Below, in pieces: positions 46,307 to 58,326 of a stretch of 64,000 bases of DNA (positions within the stretch are counted from its first letter, which is position 1; the number at the start of each line of letters is the position of its first letter). Origin of the DNA: Adiantum capillus-veneris (Eukaryota; Streptophyta; Polypodiopsida; Polypodiales; Pteridaceae). Location of the stretch: assembly GCA_014529385.2 (NCBI GenBank), contig CM043953.1, forward strand, positions 77,552,872-77,616,871, in the 5' to 3' direction. The position numbers and the translations under genes are program-made. The notes under the pieces were generated by a model. It searched no databases and was not told the DNA's origin. It worked only from the letters and a program-made list of their open reading frames with translations.

Positions 46307-46666
46307 ATGGACACCTCTATAGACTACTTGTTTGTTGTGTTTAGACCCTTCATTCGTGGGTTAGACATAGAGACCGTTGTCTGCATGATAGATTATATAC
46401 AGGTAGAATGGTTGTTACGATGGTGGGCCATGGGTTTTGACTTAGAGGTGCACGGCTGGGATTATCTATGTTTCTTGCTTGCACTTTTTGGGTATTTTTG
46501 TGAGAATGGCCCTATAGCATGTAAGGAGATGTTTCCTGACTTAGATGAGGATATTATGATTGACCCCATGGTAGATTTGGAGTTTATTATTCTTGATGAT
46601 GAGGATGAGGGGGTACCCTTAGGTTTACCTAGGGGATTATATCTTATGTTGTTGCCTAGACAATAA
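46307..46666 (+). CDS. gypsy-2 extra frame after pol, unknown
   Basis: A 119-codon frame on the sense strand of gypsy-2, between integrase and the PPT. It begins with a hydrophobic, Trp-rich segment (YIQVEWLLRWWAMGFD, then YLCFLLALFGYFC) that could span a membrane. It ends with an acidic tail and LGLPRGLYLMLLPRQ. A position after pol recalls the env-like or extra ORFs of some plant gypsy lineages, but I see no homology. It could also be chance. Confidence 0.3.
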   Translation: MDTSIDYLFVVFRPFIRGLDIETVVCMIDYIQVEWLLRWWAMGFDLEVHGWDYLCFLLALFGYFCENGPIACKEMFPDLDEDIMIDPMVDLEFIILDDEDEGVPLGLPRGLYLMLLPRQ

Positions 46667-46669
46667 GCA

Positions 46670-48370
46670 ATACTTCAATATGGCCAAGCACAACCCTATG
46701 GAGGGGGTCTTCAGCGTGTAGCACCTTTTGGCTTATCCAATGCACCTGCACCATTGCATAATATGTAGTGAGGCTTTTTTTTAAAAAACAACAAACAAAA
46801 CCCAAAATCCAAAAAGAATCATTTCTTTTATGCTTGATTTTTTATTTTATTGAAAAAAACAACACTAAAAACACAAAACAAGCAAAAACAATCAAAAGAA
46901 ACAAAACAAAAACAAACAAAAATTCCATAAAAATTAGGAGTAGATCCCTAAATGTACTTTGTAGGGTGTGTGGATTTTATTTTGCGCATTAAATTAGAGA
47001 TGTGGCCACTTAGAGTGCTGAAAAGTTTAGCAGTGTTGAAGCTGTACCTGGGGATGCAGCTTAATGAAAGCTTTCAAGTAAACAAGCAGGTGGTTCCATT
47101 CCAATTCTAATGTTGCTATCTATTAAAAGAAATTATGTTTAAATAATGTTAAGTCACTGGGAATTAACATGCTACTTTTTAATAGTATTTTGAACTTCTT
47201 AGCTTAGTAGTTTATATAGTTGAACTATTATTCTTTAGTCTGACTTATTAGTCAAGAGTTTCTGACTGGGTTCATGGGTAGCTAAAAGGGATAGTAGAGA
47301 TGATTAATTAATAGAAGTATTGTAGCTAAACTAAGTTATATATTAATATATTTATGCTCTTAATATTGATTTAACAACTTTGGAAGTGCAGTAGGTCTGT
47401 ACGGTTAGGTTTTGTCCCTTGACCTTAGCTTATTAGAGGTATGATAGAATGTTTTACAAATATAATGAGCTTGGGGATGGAAACTTATATGTTATATGTT
47501 GTGTATCCATCGCCGTGTAAGCTTGGTAGGTGGGTGGACCAACTTTGTCTCTAGTGACAGAGCCACGAGCCGTAGCCAAGTTTTATATGGGTTGGTAAGT
47601 GAATGTGAAAGGATATTCCTGCTCGACGCAGGAGTGAGTGTGGAATGCATGTCTATGAATAAAATCAAAACAAAAATGCAAGTCCGATGTGGCTTTAAAA
47701 AATTAAAATTTAAAAAAAAACTTGAAAAAAATCTGAGAAAATGCATGAATGATTGCACTAAATAAATTTTATTTATAAAAAAAAACAAAGAGGGAAATTT
47801 TAACTCGGTCAGTGACTTCCTTATTAGTAATTGCTATTATAGTTCTCATATGTTAAGGTTTGGGAGATGTTACCTCTATAGAGACTTAAGACATGGAAAG
47901 GGGTGTTCTCATTATTAAACAGTAATAAATTTATTGACTAGATTTGGTAAGGTTTTTGTATTTATATTAACTAATCACCTTTAGTATGCACTTCTTAGTT
48001 ACTTGTGACTAGTAAGGGATTTTTAACCTGATACTGTCTACAATTGATTAGTTAGTTCAATTATATAGCTGGCTATATTGATTTGTTCAATGTACTATGG
48101 TCAGTACATTTTAATTTACACTGACTATGTGTCAATTTAATGAAAATGTGGAATTTAATATGTTTTTTAATTTTGAAAGGAATCACTAGTGCTAGTGTGT
48201 TGTGTTTTAGGATACTATGCTCACGAGGGTGTTCGCATTTAAGGAGGGAAGAGAGTTGTTTTTTAACATTTGCTATGAAGTATAGTTGCAAAGCTGAGGA
48301 ACGGCAACTTTATGAAGTAAAGAAGTGTAGCAAATATTTCTTGTTCGTCGAGGATGACTTCACGTTTCAG
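46670..48370 (+). other. gypsy-2 3' noncoding region
   Basis: About 1.7 kb of A-rich sequence with no supported gene, including A-runs near 46770-46940. This is a usual place for the untranslated 3' part of a long gypsy element. Confidence 0.5.
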
Positions 48371-48381
48371 TGGAGGAGGAA
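48371..48381 (+). promoter_or_regulatory. Polypurine tract of gypsy-2
   Basis: TGGAGGAGGAA directly precedes the TGTAGACCCC start of the right LTR, as required for plus-strand priming. Confidence 0.75.
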
Positions 48382-49812
48382 TGTAGACCCCAATACTTTT
48401 TGACAATTTGTACACAAGTCCGGGTTAATTGGGATATGCATGGGCATGCCAGAAGCATTTGCATTTTAAATTATTGCACATGTATGCCTATTTAACATGA
48501 TTTGATGTTGCTGCATATAAATGATTAGATAGAATTTTAAAGCATTTGTTGATGTTTACATTAAAATTTGAATGCTATCTTAGTTCTTTTAAGAGAAGTT
48601 CATAAGTTTTTGACCTAGTTTGGTCGTTTTCGACTGGAAAGAGATGGAAAGCTTACCAGCTAGAGAAAGTTTCAAGGTGAGTATTACAATAAGAGGTCTT
48701 GAGTTCAGTCTTAGCCGAAGTAGATCTTTGAAGTCTTGTGAGTTTGCCCTAACTTGTGTTAATGCATGTTAGTCGGTCAAAATTGTAAAATCCCAGTTAG
48801 ATTTTGAGCTTGCCTTTGAAGAAGCGGGAAATTTACACAAGTTTTATTGTCAGTACCGGGAAAAGCTTCAAATTTTGACTTAACTTACAGGAGAGACTGT
48901 GAGATTAGAGAATAGGGGGCGAAAAGATTTGAGCTCGAGGCTCATTGCCACGATAGAGATCTTTGAGGTCTCAGGGATTCAAAAGGCGGGAACAAGGTCT
49001 TTAGAGACCTTAAAATTACTGGTAGAGAATATATTTTTATTAAAGAAAAAAAAACATTTTTAGTTTTTTGTTGGCCAGCTGTGAACGGGTATGCAGTTTG
49101 GGAGTCGCCAGGGTTGCAAGCATGAGCAATTGGAGAGGAGAGAGCCTACAAGCAGATCGGGAGCAGAGAGAGCATGTGAGCGAGAGGGAGAGCAGGAATC
49201 TGAGTGTGTGCGAATGAAGTCTCCAGGGCGCAGGTAGAGAGAGAAAATCGCTGAAGAGCCAGGGAGAGAGAGTGTGTGTTGTTCTTCTTCTGGGTGTGAG
49301 GCCGCAGTTAGAGAGTTAGAGAGATAGAGAGGTCGCGAGGGAAACCACGTGCAGTAGAGAGCACGAGGGGGTCGCTTTGTCTTGCCGGGTGGAATCGCGA
49401 GCCTGTAGAGGGGGTGTGTGTAACGCTGAGTATGTGTGTGTGTGTCCTGTGAAGAATTAAAGAGAGGAGAGAATCGTTGGAGAGTTAGTTAGAAAGGGAA
49501 TGATGCTTTCTTGTGTATGTGTGTGTTAGTCTATGTGTGTGGGCATGAATGAGATAGAGAGAGAGAGATTTATGTTAGCGCTAGTGAGAGAGAAAGACAA
49601 ACCTTCTTGTAGTGTTGATTACAGGGAGAGATTAGGCCGCATATGACTGCCTGTGTGTGTAGTTGCTTGAGACTATAGGTGCTTGTAGCGACTATTTGTG
49701 AGTATAGGGGAGAGAGAGTTATATGCTTCCTGTAGTGAAATTAGTTAGAGAAAGAGTGCGAGATACTTGTTGCTATTGAGAATAGGGAGTTGAGAGTGAA
49801 TTAAAGAAGGAC

Positions 49813-49855
<43 letters not shown>

Positions 49856-50785
49856 TATTAAGAGATGGAGAGAGACGAATCTTGAACGCCATTGAAGCAA
49901 GAGAGAAGACAACGAGGCGGCGTCACAAAACTGTGATCACACGAGTTGGCGTGGAAAATTTGTTTTAAAAGCGTCATCAGTCAGTGAAATTGCTATAAAT
50001 CAAAATGATAATATTTGTTCTTTTGGTTATTTTACATTTTAGGAAATGTTAGGAAATCATGCAAAAAGTTATCAGTTTAAAATATAAAAGCTAAAAATAA
50101 ATAAAAGAAGAGAAAAACCTTGAAATAGAGTCATTAACGTGCATCGTATTCATAAACGAAATAGAAAAGTAGTCGTTTAATGAAAGTTAATTTGCAAAGA
50201 GCTTGTCTGAAAATGGAATGCATGGCATAGTTTGGCATATTTAAAAGCAATCTGGGAAATAAGAATCTCGACATTTATACATAGCAAAATTTTAATGGAA
50301 ATTGACAGTTCATTGTGATCTATTTGGCGTTTTAAGAGGAAAAGAAATGATTAAAGTCCATTAAGTGACTGTAGCATTGAAATAAACAATGAACTATAGA
50401 AAAACTTATTGTGAATTTATAATGTCTAGTGAGTTTGGAAGTTGGTATAATTAAACAGATATATAAATTTGAACTCATGCAAGCGTGTTTGCTTAGTATT
50501 TTGTTGAAAAATCATATTGAAAAAAAATTAAATGGAGATCTATGGTTAATTGGTTTATTGGTTTAGATAAGAAAAAGGAAGATGTATAAGTGAGATCTTA
50601 GGTTGAGATTGGATAGTTGGACTACGAAGTTTAGAAGGGTAAGTAAAGAAAGAAAGTTTATTTATAAATTAGCTAAAATGGGCTTGAGAGTAGCAAATGA
50701 GAGGCAGATTAGTGCACTTTTACATTAGTTAGGGGGTCGTTGGTTTAACTGAACGTCACTAGAAAGACTTGGAAGGTAGCGTTCA
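48382..50785 (+). repeat. gypsy-2 right LTR, complete (2404 bases)
   Basis: Starts TGTAGACC and ends GTTCA, with a PPT before it and foreign (copia) sequence after it. Its first 1022 bases have no counterpart in the left LTR. It contains TG- and GA-rich stretches near 49260-49450 and (GA)n at 49818-49852. Confidence 0.85.
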
Positions 50786-52330
50786 ATGGCAAAAGAGAGC
50801 AACTTCAAGATTGAGAAATTCAATGGTAAGAACTACCAACATTGGTTAATGCAAATCAAAGATTATATCTCCCAAAAGGATCTCTATTTTCCATTAGGAG
50901 GTCTTGCAAAGAAGCCCACAACAGTGACAATTGAAGCTTGTTATGTCCTTGATTGAAAGGCGTTGGGAACAATTCAGTTTTACTTAGCATCAATGGTACT
51001 GGAATTCAACATTTTGGAGGTGAATGCCAAAAGGACTTGAGAAAGTCCCTTGATGTCCTTTACAGGAAACCATCCACATCAAACGAGGTATTTCTCATGA
51101 AAAGAATGTTCAACTTAAAAATGGTAGAGAATAGTTCGATTGCAAAATATTTAAATGACTTCAACACCAACATAACTGAGCCTCGATCTGAGCCTCGATC
51201 TGTGAAATTCAACTTCAATGATGAATTATGAGCTCTCCTAATTCTATGTTCTTTGGCAAATAGTTGGGATAGCCTTGTGATGGTCATAAGTAATTCCATT
51301 CTTGGTACAAATACTCCCAAGTTTGATGATTTTTGTGGGTGTTCTCTTAAGCAAGGAAATGTGAAAAAAGAGCATAGAAGAAACATCAAGTAATCCATTG
51401 TCAATAGGAACTAGAGGAAGACCAAAGGAAAGATTCAAGATCCAAAAGAGTCGTGATCACTCAAGGCATAGCAAGTCACAAACAAAGTGAAGTCTAGAAT
51501 AAAGGAACTACAATATGAAGGGCCAAGTCAAAAAGTATTATTGGTCCAAGAAGAAGGAGTTGAAGTCTCAAGAAAGCAAGCCAACATCGAAGGCCAATGT
51601 GGTCGATAAAGTAGAGCAAAATGCTCTAATTCTTTCATTGGACAATGTATCAAATTCTTGGATAGTAGACTCTCGAGCTTCATTCCATGCAACACCCCCC
51701 AAGGAGTACTTCCAAGATTGTACACCAAAGGTAATTTTGGGTATGTGTACTTTGGAGATGATAAGGCTTATGAAATTACTGGCAAAGACACAACTTCTAT
51801 TAAAACTGTGGAAATAAATGGAAGCTTAAAATGTTTGGTATGTTCCCTCTCTTTGTAGAAACTTAATCTCTAGAGATTAAATGGATAATGAAGACCATAG
51901 TGTTGCATCCAAAAACAAACAATAAAAGGTCTCGAAAGGATCTTTGGTGGTTGCAAAGGGAGACAAGCTGGGTATACTCTACTTGTGCACGGTTAGCACA
52001 CAATTTTCCATTTATAAAACATCTACAGAAGTTGATGGTGCAGTATGGCACTATCAGCTTGGTCACATGAGTGACAAAGGAATACAAATCCTTCAACCAA
52101 AGAGACTTCTATCAGGTTTGAAGTAGACTTGGATTTTCATGAGAAATTTATTTTTGGAAAGCAAAGGAGGGTAAAATTTTATAAAGTAGGAACTGAAAGG
52201 GAAAGGGAAAAGCTTGAATGTGCTCATTGTTATGTATGGAGTCTTGCTTATATACCATCCCTTGGAGGCTCATTGTATTATGTGACATTTATAGATGATG
52301 CAACTAGGAAGGCATAGATTTATCCGATGA
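50786..52330 (+). mobile_element. copia-1: truncated Ty1/copia element
   Basis: The right flank of gypsy-2 starts with ATG and reads NFKIEKFNGKNYQHWLMQIK, the classic copia gag start. Gag continues in broken frames to about 51240. A protease-like SWIVDSRASFHATP (D-S-R in place of D-S/T-G) lies near 51655-51700. WHYQLGHMSDKGIQIL (GAG-pre-integrase) lies near 52045-52100. An integrase start, LYYVTFIDDATRK, lies near 52270-52315. The element stops there without RT. The 5' part is cut by gypsy-2. Confidence 0.85.
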
Positions 52331-52858
52331 AAATTAAATTTGATGTATTTTTTGTAGTAAACTCAAAGCTTATCACTCTTTTGGTAACCTTCTTCTTGTG
52401 TTAGTATTTCAAAACCAAAAATCAAATGAGTTTTAAACCCAAAGCCTATCTTTGTGTAGTAATGCAAAACATCAATTGTTAACAGCTTGAAATAGAAACC
52501 TTTTCACTCAGTACCTTATCCTTTGAGTATTAAACTCCAAAAATGCCTATTTCATAATGGAAGCAATATTTGTGATACTTAGTTGTCCTTTTCCACTTTG
52601 AGAGGTCATCCTTGCCAGCCTTGTAACAAGAATAACCTTGGTTACTTTAAAACTTAACAGTTGCTTATCACCATAGTCAAAAGAGCATACCTTTGGCCAA
52701 ATTTAATGCTCAAAGGTACAACCACTTGTTATGCATCTCATAGTAATATCATGGTATTTTTTTATGGGCCAAGGTTTGGCCAAATTGGGTTACAACAAAG
52801 GAAGAGTTTGTTTTAAGTTGATAATCAATGTGTTGAAATTTTTGCTCAATATTTATGC

Positions 52859-52935
<77 letters not shown>

Positions 52936-53026
52936 CTGCGTAAGTGCATAATATGTGTGTTTTTCATGTCCATGTGCTACTAGATTTGGTAGAGAGAGTC
53001 AATTACCTCATGGGAGGGACATAGAA

Positions 53027-53087
<61 letters not shown>

Positions 53088-53640
53088 AAATCAACAAAAG
53101 ACATAGATTGAGGATGCTTCAAACAACCATCATGATTGTGGGATCGAGGGTGCTTTAAAGAACCATCCTAAGTGAGGGTGCTTTAAAGAAGCCTATGTAT
53201 GAAGAAAAATTAGGCTCCAAGAAGTGATAACTCCACAAAAGGGTAGGCCAAAATGAGTAACTTTGTCTGTCAATATCCAATTGAGGCAAATGATAGTGAT
53301 AGATATTTGTAGTGTCCCACAAGTGTTATGATGCTACAATATTGCTAACATATATCACCAAGGTAAGAAGGAAGGTTATTCTCGAGGTAAGCCATTCCAT
53401 AGTAATTTTATCCTCTAAAGAGTAATTGATTAAAGTAAGGTTGACTCTCACAGTTGATCCCAATACTTCCATGTGTGTTGATCCACTCTCAATGGATGAA
53501 TCCAAGCATCCAACTATCTCTATGAGGGTTAGCATGTGTGCAATACTTCCATGTGTGTGGATGAGGTGTGGATTCACTCTCAATGGACGAATCTAGCATC
53601 TAGTTGTCTCTATGGGGGTTAGCATATGTGCAAGGTGGGC
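52331..53640. other. Noncoding stretch with microsatellites
   Basis: No supported gene. Contents are (TG)36 at 52862-52933, (GA)n at about 53030-53086, short repeats of GAGGGTGCTTTAAAGAA (53125-53200), and a ~90-base tandem duplication (about 53463-53540 and 53543-53632) with the shared text CAATACTTCCATGTGTGT. Confidence 0.6.
52862..52933 (+). repeat. (TG)36 microsatellite
   Basis: A pure TG run without a recognisable Penelope-like end beside it. Confidence 0.97.
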
Positions 53641-53672
53641 TCTACGTGTAAGGGCCCCTTTGTGAAGTTAAC

Positions 53673-53674
<2 letters not shown>

Positions 53675-53762
<88 letters not shown>
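53675..53762 (+). repeat. (TG)44 at the 3' end of PLE-C
   Basis: A TG run followed by a short purine/pyrimidine alternation (CACGCACGCCTGTGCATG and similar), then the PLE-C end motif. Confidence 0.97.
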
Positions 53763-53763
<1 letters not shown>

Positions 53764-55017
53764 ACGCACGCCTGTGCATGTGCGGACGCGCATGTGCATG
53801 CACCCATCCTTTCTTAGGCACCATACCCAAGTGTTTTTAGCGATAGGCCCATATTTATCAAGTTGATGAGAGTTCATAGTTAAACCTAATCTGAGACCAT
53901 GCCAATTCTTACATTTAAGACCAAAGATGATAGTAATCTTTACATCATGCCTTTTGAATCCATTGTGACAAAATTTATGGTGTAGGGAATGGTCGTGCAC
54001 TGACCATTCCCACTAATCAGGGCGATCGGCAGAGGCTGGGAGCACTGATTATGGGAATGGTCTGTGTACAACCATTCCCGACCGTCAATGGTCGGGGGAA
54101 TGGGGGGCCATTAGCTTTGTGCCAAGTGGCAAACCTGATGCTCTGTCATAGCAATACAGTGTGCAGCTTCAATTCCAACAACCGATGTGTCAGCTTCTCA
54201 ACACACAATCAGCAACAAGATTCCCATTGCTGAGGTGTCAGTAGTAGCACAGCCCATTCTGCATGCTGATTTGCGAGCGTCTGATTGGGCTGCAGGTGGT
54301 GATATTACGTAGGCTGAGTTGGCGTTCATTTGGTGGCTGAAACTAGAATTCCTTGATATAATGGACGGTGGATGTACGGCCCAGATCCACTGCCCCCCAC
54401 CCCCCGACCTTGACGGTTAAGGAATGTATTTCTTCAAAGGTTGTAAAACAATCAAAGAGTAATACAAGATTAAATATAGCATACCGACATGCATTTATTT
54501 ATTGCCACTTTGGATGGTTGAAGACTCTGAGAAAGGGGAAAGTAAATTAATGAGTGAGGAAGTAAGAAGTTGAGCACACGTGCAAAAAATTGTCCCTTTT
54601 TAAGTTCAAACCTTGAGCTAAAGGTGGATTCGATTTTTAGGAAATTGCGGTAGATTGAAATGAGATTGATGTGAAAAAATTTGATGTTATTGCTTAATTT
54701 TGACGTATGTGAGAAGAGGCCAAGTTTTTGAAGAGCAAGCTTATCAACCATGTTTCTAATAAACTAATTGTATTCAAAGTATGCAGGCTAAATATTGCAC
54801 ATAATGGGTTGCATGCGTATGATGGAGACCCTTTTGTGCAGCTCTTCCAAGCTCATCTCCATCCACTCCATGCTCACCTCAACTAGACTTACAGTCACTG
54901 CGTTGCAACTGTACACCCTTGCACAGCAAGTGTAAACATCGCTGATGCTACCTACTTCTATTGCAACATCCCCAGGCCCTACAGATGTCGCCGACCCTGC
55001 GTTCGAATTCCACCTAC

Positions 55018-55019
<2 letters not shown>

Positions 55020-55111
<92 letters not shown>
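55020..55111 (+). repeat. (TC)45 microsatellite
   Basis: An uninterrupted TC run inside the fragmented PLE-C region. Confidence 0.98.
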
Positions 55112-55112
<1 letters not shown>

Positions 55113-57179
55113 CATCCATCCTATTTGTATATGCTAAAACTATAATTTGAGTTGGTTATTTAGGCTTTGTTATTTTTAAACATAACTCACTCCCTCTCTT
55201 CCACGTGCCGTATCCCCCCTTTTGACCTTCAAAAGCCTAAGAGGATCTACTGAGATTCCTACAAAAAGAAATGGAAAAAAGATTGCAGGGACATACTCGG
55301 AGAGCAAGAGAAACCCATTGGAATTTGTGTTGCATATTTTCATTTGAATAATGAAAATATTATGTATAATAAAGTATTATTCATGAATACTTGAATTATT
55401 TGTGAATTTTTGAATAATATTAGTGTAAACAAAATGATAGGCTTATTGATCGATATACTTTTTTATTAAAAATGTTTTTAGAATAAAGTCTATGCACTTA
55501 ACAATCAGATAATTTTAATCCTATTTAAAAATAAGAGTATATGTACAAAAAATGCATTTAATCACAATGTGATAAAGAAACTTAGTAGATAAGTGTAATA
55601 TGTCTAAATACTACACAAAAATGGAGATAGAGTATAATGAAAAATCATAAACTATCTCTATTTTTGTGAAGCGTTTAGAGTGGGCCTACACATACTAAAA
55701 TTAAAAAGAGCTTAAGATCTTCTCTATTTTTAACATGTGTAGGCTTATTCTAAAACCTACATAGAAATAGAGATAGATTGTGATGAAACATTTCATCATA
55801 ATCTATCACTATCTTATGTATCTTCAAACTAGAAAGAACTCAAGCTCTTTTCTATCTTTAATACATGTAGGCTCAGAGCCAAACATTTAATTGTTCTACT
55901 CTTAATACTTTTAAAACCCAAAAGCCATAATTTTTTCTCAAAAAATCATAATAATGTTCTGTTATTTTTTCTCTACCTTGCATTGTTTGGGGTTAGCTTT
56001 GCAATTTATGTGAAGATGAGATGTATTTTGGAGGCAAAAGCTTCTACTTTTATAAAGTTTTTATATTGATCAACATACATATCGATCAGTATGTAAGTAG
56101 ATATATGAAGATTTGAAAACGAGATGATATGTCATCAAATAATACGGTCAAATAATATGGATAAACATATTATATGCTTATTATATGTGTATAAAACATT
56201 TTGGAAATAGTGTATCATATGCAACTAGATTGTACCCTTGCACTATCTAAAACAAAGTCCACTAGATATTACACAAACCAATTTTCCAACATTCAAGAAA
56301 TATTGTAGCCAAGCTCTTGTTCTTCAAAGTGTTTGGGAGGTGTTTAATGAGATCATTTTATCCATTTGTGTTTTCTTACAAGTGAGATTTTAAACTATTG
56401 TTGGAGCCTAACCTTATCAAAGGTCATTCTTATATTACGATCTCGAATAGTATGTTAATCAGACCAAAATCACCCATAAGGGGAATGTTTTCATAGCATT
56501 GGGTGTTTTGCAGTTTACAAGCCAAAAAGAATTGGTGTCCATCTTTTGAAAATCTCTATAGATTTTTTGCTTATCAACAAAAATAAGTTAAAATTCACAA
56601 AGGAATGAGGCTAAGACATGATGTAATCTCCTTTGTGATTTTAACTTTTGAACGCAAAATGCACATAAAGCTTTAAAAAATATGGAAAAGCATGTTAAGA
56701 AAGCTATGCACAAATGTATAAAACTTCCTTGATATTTCTGACGATTGAGGCTGTCGCTTCTTGGTTGATCACCTTAAACCTCCTTTGTTTTGCTTTTGAC
56801 TACTTAAAGATATGCAATTGTCAATTTCCTTTACTGTGACTTCTCATTGAAGCTCAAACCCTTCATCTCTCTCAATGCTCAGCATTGTCCACTCACAAAA
56901 CCCACCAAAATGTAGGATAACAAGGTAAATGACTAGAGGGGAATATGCATAACCACTTACTTTACAGGAAGAAATCCTTTTTTAAAATATTGTCACAAGG
57001 CAAAGGTGTACAGCTCAAGACTAGCACAAGGCATCCAACAGTATTGAGAAAATAGAATTGGAAAGGACTAATTCTCCCTCCCTTAGAGCTTGATTGGATT
57101 ACGAGAACGATTTTTTTGGAAGGCAGCATGCCACGAGCTCGATTAGAGAATGCAGCACGAACAAGGCATAGAAAATTAC

Positions 57180-57345
57180 TCAAAGTGGGCAGGTTGATAA
57201 AGGACTGAGGTAGTGCTGCGAGATGTGCTATGGCTTGCACGAGGGCAGGTTGGAGCATCATTGCAAGACATGCTATGGCCTACATTAGGGCAGGTTGATG
57301 AAGGGGGCTGGAGCAGCGCTGCGAGACAAGTTATGGTGTGAGAGT
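57180..57345. repeat. Short tandem duplication and CT/CA compound microsatellite
   Basis: Three imperfect copies of a 50-60 base block with GGGCAGGTTG and TGC.A.GA.(A/T)TGCTATGGC. A (CT)n-(CA)n compound run follows at about 57441-57504. Confidence 0.7.
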
Positions 57346-57440
57346 AAGAGTGAGAGAGAGGAACGACAACCTACGACTTTGATACCATTGTAAAGAGCTA
57401 CCAATTATACAAGGCTTGGCTATGACGAGCTTGCTCATGT

Positions 57441-57501
<61 letters not shown>

Positions 57502-58326
57502 ACAGCATCCTTCGCTCCCCTCTCATGGCTTGCCGCATCGACCACCCGTGCATGGGCCGAAATTCCCTCTGTTATTTGACACTTGCCCCTTATCCATGCT
57601 TAAAGGTGGTTGTCGCGGTCACGACCCCCAGCTCTAGTGTTTTGCATGCGTGTCTCCCCAACTATAGAATATATCACAATCATTCAAGCAATCAATCGCA
57701 ACAATAAGAGCAAGATGTATATTTTTACGTAATTATCTTTGTTTCTTTAACATTATCAATTATCCTTAAATCACATGTGCAGACATGTTCATCAAAGCTT
57801 TCAAACTTTTTACTTATAGAAAGAACTATTCTTAATGCAAAAGCAATTAGGAATAACATATTTCCTCAAGTTGGTATGATATGCAAAATTTCTATTTTAG
57901 ATACTTCTACCAATCATGATTGTTGAGAAGATGATGATTACCAAATATTGTGTCAAAAAACTCCTAAAAAATGCATCTAGGATGAAATAAGTTCAAGAGA
58001 TCATTTTAATAGTAGCAGTGTACAAAAATTGTACTTTTGTTGCTTGTAGCTTCAAAGATACTTTATCTTTTGCATGGCCCAAAAAGTACCTGCAACCATA
58101 TAAGATTCACATGTGAAGAAGGTGTCTAACTAGAGGACTCCTCCCTCTCCCTCTAGTGAAGCTCTTAGTTTTTCCTCTATTGCTCCAAGAAGAGGATTTA
58201 GGGGTTAAAAATGAAGTGAAAGAGTTTTTGGGCGAAGTAAGAGAGTTTGTCCCCTTTAGAGAGGGTGTGGCTTTTTCTTCATTACAAGGTTTTAAGAGAT
58301 TAGTAGCAATGATGACACCTTTGTAG

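Larger units (their letters stand above)
37158..50785 (+). mobile_element. Ty3/gypsy retrotransposon gypsy-2, left LTR truncated
   Basis: Flanked by direct repeats: a 1385-base left piece (37158-38542) and the last 1382 bases of a 2404-base right LTR (48382-50785). The internal order is PBS, upstream frames, gag, protease, RT, RNase H, integrase, 3' noncoding and PPT. The right LTR begins TGTAGACCCC and ends CA. The left piece lacks the first ~1020 bases and abuts PLE-B. Coding parts have many stops. The LTR pieces look about 95 percent identical by eye. The right flank is the first codons of a copia gag, so gypsy-2 jumped into copia-1. Confidence 0.9.

Noticed and set aside
53325..53590. Minus-strand open frame at 53583-53326 as a gene
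   Set aside because: It runs across a tandem duplication, shows no domain and has no upstream signal.
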